This document shows, piece after piece, positions 1 to 12,137 of a stretch of 64,000 nucleotides of DNA. The DNA comes from Daucus carota subsp. sativus. Taxonomy: Eukaryota; Streptophyta; Magnoliopsida; Apiales; Apiaceae. Made by a program: the position numbers and the translations under genes. The notes under the pieces are model-generated. The model did not search any database and was not told the origin of the DNA. It was given only the letters and a program-made list of their open reading frames with translations. Where the stretch lies: positions 39,094,390 to 39,158,389 of the forward strand of contig NC_030384.2 in the NCBI RefSeq assembly GCF_001625215.2, written 5' to 3'. The stretch's first letter is position 1. Each line of letters begins with the position of its first letter.

Positions 1-76
1 CTCTAATTGCAACTCAATATTATAAGCTAATAAGTCTTCAAATTTAGGTATAAATTAAAATAAGTTGGTGAGGCAC

Positions 77-2731
77 CTGAAAAGCATCCAGCAGGTTCTG
101 GTCCATATGCCAATTCTGGAGGTATATGAAGCTTACGCTTTCCACCTGTGTAATTGATCTTATTAAGCCCAGTAAGATGCAAGACAACATGGACAAAGCC
201 TTTATATCTTATATATATGATCTTCAGGAGCCTACCAACAAACATTGGGGGTACCCCTTCACCTCCAAGTATTCCTTGATCCAAACCTTTGATCACCTGG
301 TCACAAAAATATAAAAAGAGCGGTCATAAACAAATGTACAAATGAAAATAATTTAAAATAATTCAAAGTTCTTATGTACCTTTGCAGTTACTACTACTCT
401 AGGTGTAGTGGTTCTCGATAGTCAATAAAATTTTGTGACACTTAAGGAGTTGATTACTTAAAAGTTTTTAACTATTATGCTTTGTCTACTTATGCGATAT
501 TACTCTAAGCATGGTATTGTCCATGAGACTGGAAGTGATTACTATTGTTTTTCCACTCATAGACATTATGCCCTTCAAGACCACAAAACTCTGTATGCAG
601 ACTCTCAATACTCAAAAACCCCTGTTGTTCTTTACAATAAAAATTCTTGGCACTTAAAGCCAATGAAAGAGGCAACCCTGCTGCTTTCAAAATGTTTTAC
701 AGCATGTAAATGAGCAGGCTGATATCAACATAAGTAAGCCTAAACTGTTGCTTAAAGACATTGCCATGATCATACTAATACACTTGTCTGACTAAGATAA
801 CTTGGAAGTCAAAGGAACAATTTTATATTGCTGAATCCTGTAATGCTCAGACTAATTACTCAGAGATAAAAGAATTAAAAAAAATTGCCAGCTGTCCAAC
901 AATTTAACATTTTTGGGAAAGAACAATAAAGTGCGGGAAGCATACCTTGCCCACGCCAATGCGCATGGTGAGAGGCCTAGCAAATTTATAGCTACTGTCA
1001 AAAACTGTTCCATCAGCAAACCTTCCAGTGTAGTGAACCTATTAGTATGCAAAAGGTGACAGGACATAAATATATTAGTCATTTATGTGGGTATATAGAA
1101 GTAGTTTTGCCAGTTAAGTCCAAGCAAGACTGCGAGAATAAAATAAATATAAACTTGGGTCTTCCGATTTTCAGACAGCAAACCAGAAATTAATTCATGT
1201 ACTCTCTTATGTGTGGTTTGAAGAGCCCTGGTATTAATAACTTTTAGATTCAAGAAATGATTCTTCTCCATGTGTGTCAAAAAAGTTGGGCATTGAAAGC
1301 AGCTGAAGTATGCAAGTACAAATTCCTAAGACTTAAAACTATTAAACCTTACATCTATGAACATAAAATATGTCCTGCGCATCTGTCCCTCTTTTCCTCT
1401 CCATACCTCCCTCCTTCACTAAATAATTCTAGGGAATTATTTGCTATAGGTATTACAATACTTGCACTTCTAAAGAACTAACTCTGTAACAATATGCATC
1501 ACTAACAAATACTCATGTATTAAAATATCTATTAACACCTTCATTGACGTATATGACATCTAACTCGATGCAAAATCAGATACTGAATTTGGACTTTGTT
1601 AAAAATTGCAGTGGCGCTATATAGGAATGATGAAGACACCAACTAGGACTTAGCTAAAACTCTTAACTACACAATGTATAAATTTACATGGTTTAACAAA
1701 AATACAACACTGAAGCTTTTTTTGAATATAGAACTTAGAACGTGTGCTACTCTCCAATAGCTTAACCAGACCATTCCAAGAGCCATTTCTAATGAATATA
1801 GAACTCCCCAAATTATCACATTGACCAAGAATAGGGACTTCCTTTTCTGCAACAGCCTATATACTCTTCCACATATATAAGACCCTACTATCCAGCTACA
1901 TTTATTTTTCTTATCATGATTATAGAAAACAACACTACCGTGTTTCATTTGGCAAAAAATGAAGTAAGTAATAACTCGGAATTTTACAATGACAGGCAAT
2001 GGCTTAACCATCATATGTTTCAATATGTGAACACATCTCTAATTCTCCCAACAAAAGATTCCCATCACTCCCATGTAAGCCTCAAAGTCTATTCAATTTA
2101 TGATAACATAATATCTACATTGCCTCAAGATAATCAACTACCAGTACCAAGATAAGAGCTTACATGTCATGGGAAGAAGAAATAATAAAATGGAAAATTA
2201 AAAAACACTAAATTAACACATGTTATATAAAAATCATGACTATTCACCCAAATTGTAAAAATTTAAAACCCCATTATCAAGAACTAAAAACAAATATCCC
2301 AAAATAATTATTTCATTAAAAAACCAACAGCAAGTAATAAGGTTTCATAATGAATAAAGGATTATAAAGCTCACATTGATAAGCTGATTATAAGGAGCTT
2401 CAAGGCCAGAGCCAACCACAAGATCACAGTAGCCAAGGCCAGAAGGAACAAATTTAAGGTCACAAGAAGGTTCTTCAACAGTGGCATAGTAATTGAGTCT
2501 TGTTGCATTTGCATTTTCTAATGGACTCAATATCAACAATGAAGCAGCTAACAAGCCAAAGCCCACTTCAAGAAATGGCTTTTTCTTGCTCGAAATTTTC
2601 GAGGGAAATGAAACTGAAGAAGAAGAAGACTCTTGGGCTTTACATGTTAAGAAAGGTCTGGTCTTTGAGATTTTAATGGCGTTTGGTTTTCGCAGTGTCA
2701 AGAAGATAGAGAGTGATGATGCTGCAGCCAT
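77..2731 (-). CDS. FKBP16-2: FKBP16-2-type lumenal FKBP immunophilin (PnsL4), 3' end outside window
   Basis: Exons on the minus strand: 2375-2731, 946-1038, 236-296 and 77-145. The last exon lies left of the window, so the gene is partial. The 201 residues seen comprise a Ser/Thr-rich plastid transit region, a hydrophobic stretch (about 55-69) ending in ANA (74-76) that looks like a thylakoid-lumen signal, then the FKBP fold. Matches to the FKBP16-2 subgroup are FADGTVFDSSYKFARPLTM, IGVGKVIKGLDQGILGGEG, PPELAYGPEPAGCFSG, and the Cys pair in PSCDL / GYCDL. In Arabidopsis this protein is PnsL4, a lumenal subunit of the chloroplast NDH-PSI complex; many lumenal FKBPs have weak or no isomerase activity. 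No twin-arginine is visible before the hydrophobic segment (KKK at 49-51). The FKBP13 subgroup was considered but fits less well. Confidence 0.9.
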
Positions 2732-3244
2732 TCTTTTTTCTTTTGTTTCCTTCTCCCAATTTCTTGAATTTATTTAACGGCTTAAAGAAAGATTATTTGT
2801 ATGTGTTTTTTTTTTTTTTGGCTATCTATAACTTGTGGGCTAAGGGCAATACGTAAAACGAGATGCATGATATGGGCTTATTACTTAGTATTTCACAAAA
2901 AACACGAATTTGTAAACATATTATGGGCTTTCTAAATAATCGTAAGTGTTCAAACTTATACGGTTGATTCCCGCAGAATTAGAAAAAAAAAAGTTGGGAT
3001 TAATATTTTAATATTATTTTGAAGAATCTAAAGCCTTAAAATTTTAATAATTAATTAATATATGTTATATAATATAATATTCATTTTAATAAATTTTGAA
3101 ATGAGTTGAAATACATATTAAATATATGGTTATATAACCCCACTTTATATAGCACATATACACACACACATAATATACATATATCAATATCATTATTCGT
3201 GAAATATATAATTATTAAGCGTAAAAAGAAAGCTTCGTTAATTT

Positions 3245-3475
3245 TCTTCTGAAAAAATATTGGAAATTAATCATAATATTCAAACTGATTTTATGGTAAA
3301 ATAATATTCGTCCAAGATGTTCAATCGTATAACTAAATTTAAAATTTAAATTTCTTACTTATCTTCTGAAAAAATGTTGGAAATTAATCATAATATCCAA
3401 ACTGATTTTATGGTAAAACAATATTAGTCCAAAATGTTCTATCGTGTAACTAAATTTAAATATTAAATTTCTTTC
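3245..3475. repeat. Tandem duplication, about 117-bp unit, two copies
   Basis: Copy 1 begins at 3245 and copy 2 at 3362. Both start TCTTCTGAAAAAAT and run through the same series (TTGGAAATTAATCATAATAT, ACTGATTTTATGGTAAAA, AACTAAATTTAAA) with scattered substitutions. Non-coding, AT-rich. Confidence 0.85.
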
Positions 3476-3933
3476 TTAAACTGTATGTGTTAAATTAGCG
3501 CAGGTTATATATGATTAGTTATTATTATCATTGAATATATTTTAAAAATGATATTTATTATTATTTTAAGTTGTATAAATATAATATATTATTTTAATAT
3601 GATAATCAATCATGTGAAATTTAGAACAAAATTTTGAAATGTTTAACGAACATAATCAATGTCTCGGCTAAACTTTTAGATAATAAAAACTATTTTGGAG
3701 TCGGTTATTTTTCCTCTGTAATTTTTGTTAATATTTGTTTGTCTTGTGTATTCATGGGCGAATTAAATTATATGTATATAGTCGGTTTTAATTTGTGTGG
3801 TAGTTGTATATGAAGGAGGTTCACCATTGTTAAGATCCTATAATTAAGGAGTAGAGGAGCAGTTAAATACATGAAATTTATTGCTTGTGATTATCCATAA
3901 CCGCAAATCATAAAAAATTGATATTTATAAATA

Positions 3934-4176
3934 CTCCCACCGTTTTAATTTATATGTCCACTCTTAAGAAAATTTTTTGTTTCAAATTATTTGTCCAATT
4001 CAACGTTAAATGCAAAATTATATTTTCAAAGTCAATTCTACTCCATATATCTCTTATTTATATTTCTTAAATCAATCTTACACCACATGTTATGCTTGTA
4101 ATTAATTTGTGAACATCCACTTTTCTTAAACTGTGTGATTTTTTAAGAGTGGATATCTAATTTGAAACGGAGGGAG
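3934..4176. mobile_element. Stowaway-like (Tc1/mariner) MITE
   Basis: The left end CTCCCACCGTTTTAATT and the inverted right end (reverse complement CTCCCTCCGTTTCAAAT) are bounded by TA at 3932-3933 and 4177-4178, the Stowaway target duplication. About 243 bp, non-coding. Confidence 0.85.
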
Positions 4177-4210
4177 TACCCGTTAAGATATTTAGTGGCG
4201 CTAATTCTTA

Positions 4211-4490
4211 CTCCCTCCGTCCCTCCCAATTCTTATCGTTTGGGTTGGGCACGGAGGTTAAGAAATATGTATAAAGTAGTGGAAAAGAGAAAGAAAAATG
4301 GGTGAAGTGGTGGGACCCATTGATTTTTAATGTATAAAAAGAATATAGTGGAATAAAAGTAGTGTGAAAAGGAAATAAAAGTGAAGAAGTGGTGGGACCC
4401 ATTGACTATTTTGGGTAAATTTTGAAATGTAAAGAATTGGATGGGACATCCAAAAAAGAAAGTGTAAAGAAATGGGAGGGACGGAGGGAG
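4211..4490. mobile_element. Stowaway-like MITE with perfect 17-bp inverted ends
   Basis: Left CTCCCTCCGTCCCTCCC and right GGGAGGGACGGAGGGAG are exact inverse copies. TA precedes the left end (4209-4210); the right flank reads CAG, so one TA copy is lost. The interior contains GTGGTGGGACCCATTGA twice (4308, 4388). Open frames across it are repeat artefacts. Confidence 0.85.
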
Positions 4491-4959
4491 CAGTTTGCTG
4501 GACATAAAGATGTTTGCATTATTCAAATGCTTAATGCTAAGGTTCTGCACATGGAATTAACACAACATTGCACCACCAAGTGTTTAATAAACAAATCATT
4601 CTATAGCACCGAATGCCAGGGATATTAATTAGTATTAGGCATATCATTAGGAACTTATTAAATAGCAATTATGACCAGTGTCTTGATTTGTACAGCATGT
4701 TCATGTTTCTTTATCCCGACTAACCAAATCTGATGCTATTCTTTAGTAGATAGAAAAATGCTACTTTCATACAGTCATTCATATCATTTTAGTCTAGTAG
4801 ACACTTGCGGTAGATTTGAATTATGTGAGTTCTCCATTTGATCATGATCGATAAATATTGAAATAAATAATTAAGCTCTAACGCTTGTGGCATTACAATT
4901 AGATTACAATAGATAATGTAAAGAATTTAAACATTGTAAAGAATATACTTATCACTAAT

Positions 4960-6983
4960 CTATGGCCTCCTGTAGCCTTTTGAATCTCCACAACCCATGA
5001 TCGAAGATGGCAATTTTCCCACTTTCTCGATTCCTTCTTCTAAAACTATCCCCATTCCCATATAGAAATGTGATTCTATATGACAATGGAATGCCCATGT
5101 ACCAGGATTATTCGCCCGGAATCTCAATGCTGTCCAGCCAAAAGGATGAACAGGCACTGTGTTTTTCATAATGGGGTTTACTAGATTGTAATTCTGTGGA
5201 TCACTGGACTTGTTGAACTTGCCTTTGCCGTAGCCAAGAACCCAAAAATCATGACCGTGTAGATGCCACGGATGAGTCTCGCTATCATTCTTATTCTTGT
5301 TCATAGTTTGTGCATTTTGCAGAATCAAATCCACTACTGTGTCAAACTTTAGCCTATAAATTGCATTGCTTGAAGTAGCGTTTGCATTATCCTGGACTTT
5401 GAAGATGTCATATTTTGCTGTGTCATAACCATCAGGCGGTGGCGTTTGATCAAAATGGCCTAATCTCTCCTTAAGCGCGATCAAGTAAGGCGTGTGAGGG
5501 AGGTTAAACGACACATTGTTGACTGACCAGCGCCTAATGCCATTGATTTCATTCTGAGTGTTGAGTAGCACAATGACTCTATCTGAAGTTTGTGGTGGGG
5601 ACTGGATGAACTTGGGGTGAGACTTAATCGACAAACTAAAATTTCTCCGCGCATCAGTGTCGTTCCACTTGGGGCCTGTTGGTGGAATTGTTGGAGGATC
5701 TCTTCTAGGATTTGGATAGTAGTTTATGACTGCTAAGCCACTTGTTGTGTTGCTTTCTCTACCAACTATCTTCGAAACTGCCCAATAGTTTCTTGAAGGA
5801 TCTTGATCAGCCTTTACAATGACCGAGTACGTTTCACCAGAGTAAATAAACAGATTTTTCACCACAAATGGATCCACATAGTGTCCATCAGCTTCAACAA
5901 CGGTCATATTGTGGCCCTGTTGTATTAAAAAAACATATGGATAAATTAGTACTTAGTAAAGAATCTAATGTTCTGTTTTCAGTTGTATTAAGCTAAAGAA
6001 ATGAAGAGCGTGTTTGCCTGGGCTTAAAGCCTAGGCTTTAAGTCATTTTTGACTTTAAACTGAAAAATGTATGTTTCTAAGGTAAAGGAATGAAGTTACC
6101 TCTATCTCAAAGCTCAAAGCTGATAGAGCTGTCAAGCTTCCGATCCTCAGGCGATATGTTTTCCCCGGAACAAAAATTATCACATGACGCGCACACTCAG
6201 GACTCGTTGCATTACAAACATCATCCTTTGCAAGCGTTGTCGAATTACATAAGTACTTCCCTCTTCCTTGTATCAAGAGTGACTGAGGCTCCCCAACCCA
6301 TTGAAACTGAGGTGATGAAAGGCCAGCAGCTTGTTCAAACGCGCTCTTGTGGTACCAATCATTAAGAATGATGCTCCGGTCGTAATCATAGGAGAACGGT
6401 TCTGACTCTCCGTCAGGAAGAGCAACACGGAGTGATCCGTAAAGGCCAGCCTCTCTTTGCATACCGTAATGAGCATGATACATATAAGTCCCCGCCTGCA
6501 CAATCACAAAATTCAGTACCAAACATAATATTCGCAAAACTGACTTAAAGCCAGAAGTTAACGACTCAGTCCAAGTAGATAGAATCGGTTATTATTACAA
6601 GGATTATGACTTACTCTGTCGACGACAAACTTATAAGTAAAAGTATCTCCGGCCAAAATAGGACATTGTGTGACACCTTCGGTTCCATCAGCCCACGGAG
6701 TTCCGATCTGTCGGATACCGTGCCAATGAATCGCAACATTTTCAGTTAACAGGCTGTTATTAAGTTTAACAACGATGGTATCACCTCGCACAGCTCTAAT
6801 TGTTGGCCCTGGAGTTTTTCCATTTATAGTAAGTGCAAGTTTTCTGACGCAATCTTGAGACTTGTATTCGTATTTCACCTCCCATTTGAAGCGACGAACA
6901 GCTGCATTGGCACTGGAAATGGATGTTAAGCAAATGATTAAGCAAAGCGCTAACACAAGATATCTGGAGAAAAGACCAGCCAT
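4960..6983 (-). CDS. L-ascorbate oxidase (secreted multicopper oxidase)
   Basis: Three exons: 6615-6983, 6100-6495 and 4960-5916, giving 573 aa, normal for the family. A signal peptide (about 1-27, hydrophobic then SSANAA) predicts apoplastic location, where the enzyme oxidises ascorbate with O2. All copper ligands are present: HWH at 86-88, HAH at 130-132, HPWHLHGH from 470, and HCHIESH...M at 532-541 with the type-1 Cys533 and axial Met541. [19 protein letters not shown] and [19 protein letters not shown] are ascorbate-oxidase rather than laccase or SKU5-type features (SKU5 proteins lack the copper ligands). N-glycosylation sites are numerous. The Arabidopsis counterpart by synteny would be At4g39830. 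A candidate TATA lies at 7042-7049. Confidence 0.93.
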
Positions 6984-7041
6984 GTTATGGTTTTTTTGGG
7001 TGTTAAAATAAAAGTACTAATGAGTTTGCATCCAGGGTGTG

Positions 7042-7049
7042 TATAAATA
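7042..7049 (-). promoter_or_regulatory. Candidate TATA box of the ascorbate oxidase gene
   Basis: Minus-strand TATTTATA, about 60 bp upstream of the start codon at 6983. Position suits a TATA element; the exact start of transcription is unknown. Confidence 0.4.
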
Positions 7050-8501
7050 GGAAGATGTTAAAAGTGTATGCGTGTGTATGAAGAGTCAAAAGGAGCGGCA
7101 TATAATGTTGAACGATACTCTCAAGATTTGAATATTTAATTTACACTTGGAAAATAGGGCCTGTACGAAAGAGCTACTGCAGGTTCCGCTATAACTCTCT
7201 CAACATAGCGAAACAAATTGCGAAGACTAAGACTTTTATATTTGTATTATATGACGTCAATTCTCACTAACACAACAAAAATCTGAAATATCAGAATTTG
7301 ATGATGTTTGACACGTAATTTTAATTGTCTTGACTGCTTACTTTTGTAATTTATGTTTAAAAGTTTTTTTTGCGGATACCATTTTCATATATAAAAAAGA
7401 TTTTAAAAATAAATTATATAATTATATTATCAATACAATTTAAATTGTGTGTCAACCGTCAACAACTCATCTAATTTGAAGGAAAATGTTATATCCAAAT
7501 AATTTTTTAATTTTCATAACAACTTATAGAAGTTTGTATTGAAGTTATATGATTTATATTTTATATGAATGCGAAGAAATTGAATTTGCTATATATATAA
7601 AAATATTATTCTGAAAATAACATTTTTCAATTTGAAACGAAAAGAATAAGATATTTTATGTAAGATTTTCTTCTTGATTTTTGTGAGGGGTGATTTTCGC
7701 CCTATTTAATACTATCATCCAAAAAAAAGGGTACGAACCACAATTAAGAACATAACTCAATAATTCTCACACCACATTTAAGTTCATACGGGCAAGGACC
7801 CACTACAATGTGGCTGTTTTTGTGAGGTACGACTTGCATAGTTGCATCTCTGATCTAGTAAATATCTGATTGCTTGATACGGATATTAAAAAGAATCGTA
7901 AAAATGAACTTGTTCATTTTCTACGGTATTCCACGCTTTAAATTAATATATTCATTCTTCTTTCTTACTAGTAGTTTCTTGTAGTCATGTTCTGTAAATT
8001 TATCAATACGACCCCATCTCCGCAATAGATGTGTTACGATTATATAATTAATATTTTGACCCTATCTCCGGGAGACTAATGTTCTTAAATCTGGAGTGAT
8101 TTCCAACGGATAATAATAGAGTAATAATCTAGAAATTTACCAACTCTCTCTCTCTCTCCTACGTAGACGTAGAACATGTCACATGCATGCCAGATTATAT
8201 ATAATAGAATATAAAGATGTTCCATCTTGACAGGGTTGCTGAAAATGGAACTTGGAGTTGTCTACTGAAACGCGTTGTTTTACCTTTCTGTAAGAAACTA
8301 ATGCTGTAATGCATTCAAATATTTGTTAAGGACCACTCAAAGTCTTCACATATAAGGAATTCACTTGGAATTGAAGTGGTAATTTAGATACAGTCTTTAT
8401 TTTATAGTATAAGATAACTTCATGAATATTATAAAATCTGTTTACAATATATAGTGTTGCATTGCTGCTATTCAACACCATTAGGCATCAGGAACCAGTT
8501 C

Positions 8502-8549
8502 AATCAAAAGTTTTGTTCAGGACATAATCAAAAGTTTTGTTCGGGACAT
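8502..8549. repeat. 24-bp direct tandem repeat, two copies
   Basis: AATCAAAAGTTTTGTTCAGG followed by ACAT occurs twice in succession with a single A/G difference. Confidence 0.8.
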
Positions 8550-8576
8550 AATCAACCCAGATCAACTAAAAATATA

Positions 8577-8821
8577 CTCCTTCCGTCCTTCTCATTTTTT
8601 TACGGATTTTTTTTTTACTGCTCGACACGCATTTTAAAACTCTAATAAAACATAGTTTCCTAACTTATTTTTGAAATTTTTTTTTGTGTATAAAGATTTA
8701 ATCATCAAATTTTTATTTAAAAAAAAATTAAAAATAAATTACAAAACTATGTTTTTTAAGAACATTCGAATGCGTGTTAAACTCTCATGTCCAAGATGAA
8801 CAAGCCAGAGGACAAATAGAG
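8577..8821. mobile_element. Stowaway-like MITE, diverged
   Basis: Left end CTCCTTCCGTCCTTC; right end reverse complement CTCTATTTGTCCTCTG. TA is at 8575-8576 and 8822-8823. Subterminal ACACGCATTTTAAAACTC is inverted at the other end (TGCGTGTTAAACTC), and is shared with the element at 22506-22741. Confidence 0.65.
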
Positions 8822-9940
8822 TAATAATTTATAAGGGATCATTTGGTTAGGTGGTATGATCAATCATATATAAGTATCACTTAAGCCGAACATTTTCTAT
8901 TCTCATTCCCATTATTGAAGTCTTGCATTATAAGCTTTTACAATTCAATAGAAGAGGTGAGCTATGAGATGGTCGTATGGTATTATTATTAATATTAACT
9001 TTTTTTAATAATAATAAAAAAATTATATATACAAATAAATGTTGATATAAATAGAATTATTTATAATTTTTTATTTAATAAAATATTTTAATTTAACCAA
9101 TAACAAAAAAAAATAAATCAAACAAGCTCATACAACACTCAACTAAATACATAATATTCAAAATGATACCTTAATCTTATACCACCCGAATCTAATTTCT
9201 GACTCCAACCGCATATAGTTTGATGAACTAAACGATTCCTTATAGGATCCGATTATTTTTTGCATGACCAATGTTCCGGTCCTTCCGGATGTTCTTTACT
9301 CTAGTCTTGTTACGGAACTCTAGTTGCAGTGCAAAAGAATGCGATCAATTGTTATAACTTTACCTGGTTATAACTATCGACAATGACCTTAAATCATACG
9401 TCCAAAACACCGCAAACCTCTAATCAAACCTAACTTTCAAGCCATAACCTCTAAATGCGCCGCTAACGATCTTGAGTAATTGAATCATTTACTTTGGGTA
9501 ATTGGGTTTCCTTCTTCTTTTGGCCTTTACGCGTAGAGGCATCTTTTTCAAGGCATCTCCTTTTTCTTTTTTAGCTTTAGAGAAGGTTCAAACAAGAACA
9601 TTCCCACTACTTTACTCTTTTTAATAGAAAATTTGTATCGTAGAACAACTTTTAAAACAAAAAACGCAAACATAACAACATAATTATAATCCTTACATGC
9701 GACTTATAAAGTATCGGTTTTTCTATGATGTGCTCTTATTTTGATTGCCTTATATTTTGTAATTATGATGGATAGCTCCTCATTTACACAATCACACCAA
9801 TCAAAAAATATTCAAAAATTCATAAATTTTAGTACTTAACATGTGTCCATAGGCACACACTAGACAGATCATTTATGTATAAGCTATTTTGAATATTGCA
9901 TGAAAAAAATATAATATTACCAAAAGCCACATCACAAATA

Positions 9941-10174
9941 CTCTCTCTATTTTTTTATATATGTCACTTTTGACTTGGGTACGTACCTTTAGATGGTTTG
10001 ACTGGATGGTAAAAATTATTATTTTTAATTGATTTTTTTTATGAATCATAATATTGATTATATATTTTTATTCAGAACATAAAAATTTTAAAAATAATAC
10101 TTTTAACTATCTGATCAAAACACTTAAAAATGTGGGTCAAAAAGTTAAACATCACATATTAAAAAACAGAGGAG
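9941..10174. mobile_element. Stowaway-like MITE, diverged
   Basis: Left CTCTCTCTATTTTTTTATAT and right reverse complement CTCCTCTGTTTTTTAATATG are imperfect inverted ends, with TA on both sides (9939-9940, 10175-10176). 234 bp. Confidence 0.65.
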
Positions 10175-10642
10175 TAATGGTAAATGTCTTGGAAAACACG
10201 TTTTTCTTTGTTAACGAATAGTCTTTCTTAGACTCGTTTTTGTGAAAAAACATAGGAATTTCTAAAGCTGAAAAGTTGAGAAAACTGGTATAAGTATAAT
10301 TTTTGCTTTTTTTTTTTCGGGTTATCATCTAGTTGGTCACTGAAATGAGATGAATGTATCAAGTTGGTCATGAATTGATTAAATGTATCGAAAATGATCC
10401 TGACAAATCAGAGATTTTTAGTAAAATCGGAGTGTAATCGATAAATCGTAAAATACTTTTTTAAAAATAATTAGAAATTTTAAATAAATTCGAGATTATT
10501 TTAGCATTTTAAGTTGGTTTTACTTTTTACGTACTATTTGACAAAATAAGCAGAAGTGTTTCTTTGGGATTTTAAGTCAAAAGTTAGAGGTCAGAAATGT
10601 TAGGTTTTTTTTTTGACTTTTTTAGTGATTGGCATTTTATTA

Positions 10643-10900
10643 CTCCCTCCGTCTCAATTTATCTGTCTTGTTTGACTTTTTATAGTCAAATTAACCAAAC
10701 TTTGACTGATAATTAGTAATTATTCTTACATGATTTTGAAAATCGAAGAAAATACATTTTAAAGTAGAATAGATGGATATTATAGTAATATATTTTTCAT
10801 AATTTTTTTCTAATTATTTTATATATGTAAATTTCTGTCAAAATTTGGTCAATCTTACCGTAAAAAGTCAAACAAGATAGATAAATTGGGACGGAGGGAG
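10643..10900. mobile_element. Stowaway-like MITE, well preserved
   Basis: Left CTCCCTCCGTCTCAATTTAT and right reverse complement CTCCCTCCGTCCCAATTTAT differ at one base. The TA duplication is at 10641-10642 and 10901-10902. TTGACTTTTTATAGTCAAA near the left pairs with AAAAAGTCAAACAAG near the right. Confidence 0.9.
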
Positions 10901-11363
10901 TATAAAAATTTTAAAATGTAATAAATTCTATTTATTAATAAAATTTCTTATATTTTAATAATTTACTTTTTTTAAAATTTATAAATCTAAATTATCAAGA
11001 CTTATTAAATAAATTTATCCAAACACTATTAATAACTCATAAATAAAATTCATTTATTACTTATAATCTTTTTCTTTTTTTAAACGATAAACCACTTATT
11101 CTAAGTGGCCTCGTACTCACATGCGTCAACTCCATGAATATTTGACAGCATATTTAGGTCATTACGTCAATTCTATGAAGATTCAAGAGTTTTTTACTAT
11201 GTCATAGCTAACAAATTTGTCCACTGTTCATGAACGTCATAAAATATCATTCATACTTTATAAGTTCTCTTAACCAGTTGATGAATTATTGATTACAGTG
11301 CTAAATTATTTCGAGAAACAATTTGACTTGTTTATGAAATTAACCTTTTTATAACATGGTGTA

Positions 11364-11591
11364 CTACCTCCGCTCTTTTTACTTGTAACTTTGGCTTTTT
11401 ACACGTAACGTAAGGTGGGTAAGAAACATAATTCCACTCATTATTTTTAATTTTTTTTTTGTGATTAAAAATATAAACTATAAACTTTAATTAAAAAAAA
11501 AATTTAAAAATCATAAGTAGAAGTATGTTCTTTAATCACCTTAAATTACATGTAAAAAGTCAAAATGACAAGTAAAAAGGGACGAAGGTAA
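11364..11591. mobile_element. Stowaway-like MITE
   Basis: Left CTACCTCCGCTCTTTTTACTTG pairs with the right-hand end, whose reverse complement begins TTACCTTCGTCCCTTTTT. TA duplication at 11362-11363 and 11592-11593. 228 bp. Confidence 0.75.
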
Positions 11592-12069
11592 TATATTCAG
11601 ACTCAACTCATGACAGACCTGAGTTGAACTCGAAACTATCTTTTTTCGAAATAGACCGTGAACATCGGCTCAGCCTACGAAACACCATACACGCGCCCGT
11701 GCCCCATTTTTGAGGTAATAAAGTTAACAGGGCATCCATTTCTTGCGAGACATTGCTTTGCTTCCAATGTACCAACACAAACCAAATAGACGATGAAGAA
11801 AGTTAGGACTTGTCCTAAGGTTTCATTCTACCTCAAAAGGCACAAGTGAAAAACTTAATTAATGGCCGAAAGAAAGGAAATGCAAATTGCATGCATGCTA
11901 TTTTGTGCCTCAGGATTCCTGTCTAACTGGAAATCCTCTGCGTAGGACATCCTCGTCAAGCTAAACAAGGTCACCTTTGTCCAAACCCCCATCTAAACTT
12001 TAACTTAAACTACAAGTAAATTTATCTCCGGACCATGAAGAATATTTTATATTCCTCTTCTTCATGCAG

Positions 12070-12080
12070 TATATATATAA
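12070..12080 (+). promoter_or_regulatory. Candidate TATA box of the NEN-type exonuclease gene
   Basis: TATATATATAA lies 58-68 bp upstream of the start codon at 12138. Confidence 0.5.
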
Positions 12081-12137
12081 CAACATTTTAGGGTCTGTTT
12101 TGATATTAACGAGACACGAATTTATTAAGTACAAGAA

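Larger units (their letters stand above)
2732..4959. other. Intergenic, FKBP16-2 to ascorbate oxidase
   Basis: No gene recognised. The stretch is AT-rich and holds a 117-bp tandem duplication (3245-3475) and two Stowaway-like MITEs (3934-4176, 4211-4490). FKBP16-2 starts at its left edge and transcribes leftward; ascorbate oxidase ends at its right edge. Confidence 0.7.
6984..12137. other. Gene-free, MITE-rich intergenic region
   Basis: No coding region longer than 63 codons and no recognisable protein. Contains a short (CT)n run near 8145, a 24-bp tandem pair (8502-8549), and MITEs at 8577-8821, 9941-10174, 10643-10900 and 11364-11591. The remainder is unremarkable AT-rich sequence. Confidence 0.7.

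Noticed and set aside
1667-2023. 118-codon minus-strand frame in FKBP16-2 intron 1
   Set aside because: It lies within a large intron of a real gene, is hydrophobic by AT bias, and has no splice or family support.
4208-4628. Open frames of 64 to 105 codons
   Set aside because: They lie across a Stowaway MITE and translate its inverted ends and AT-rich middle.
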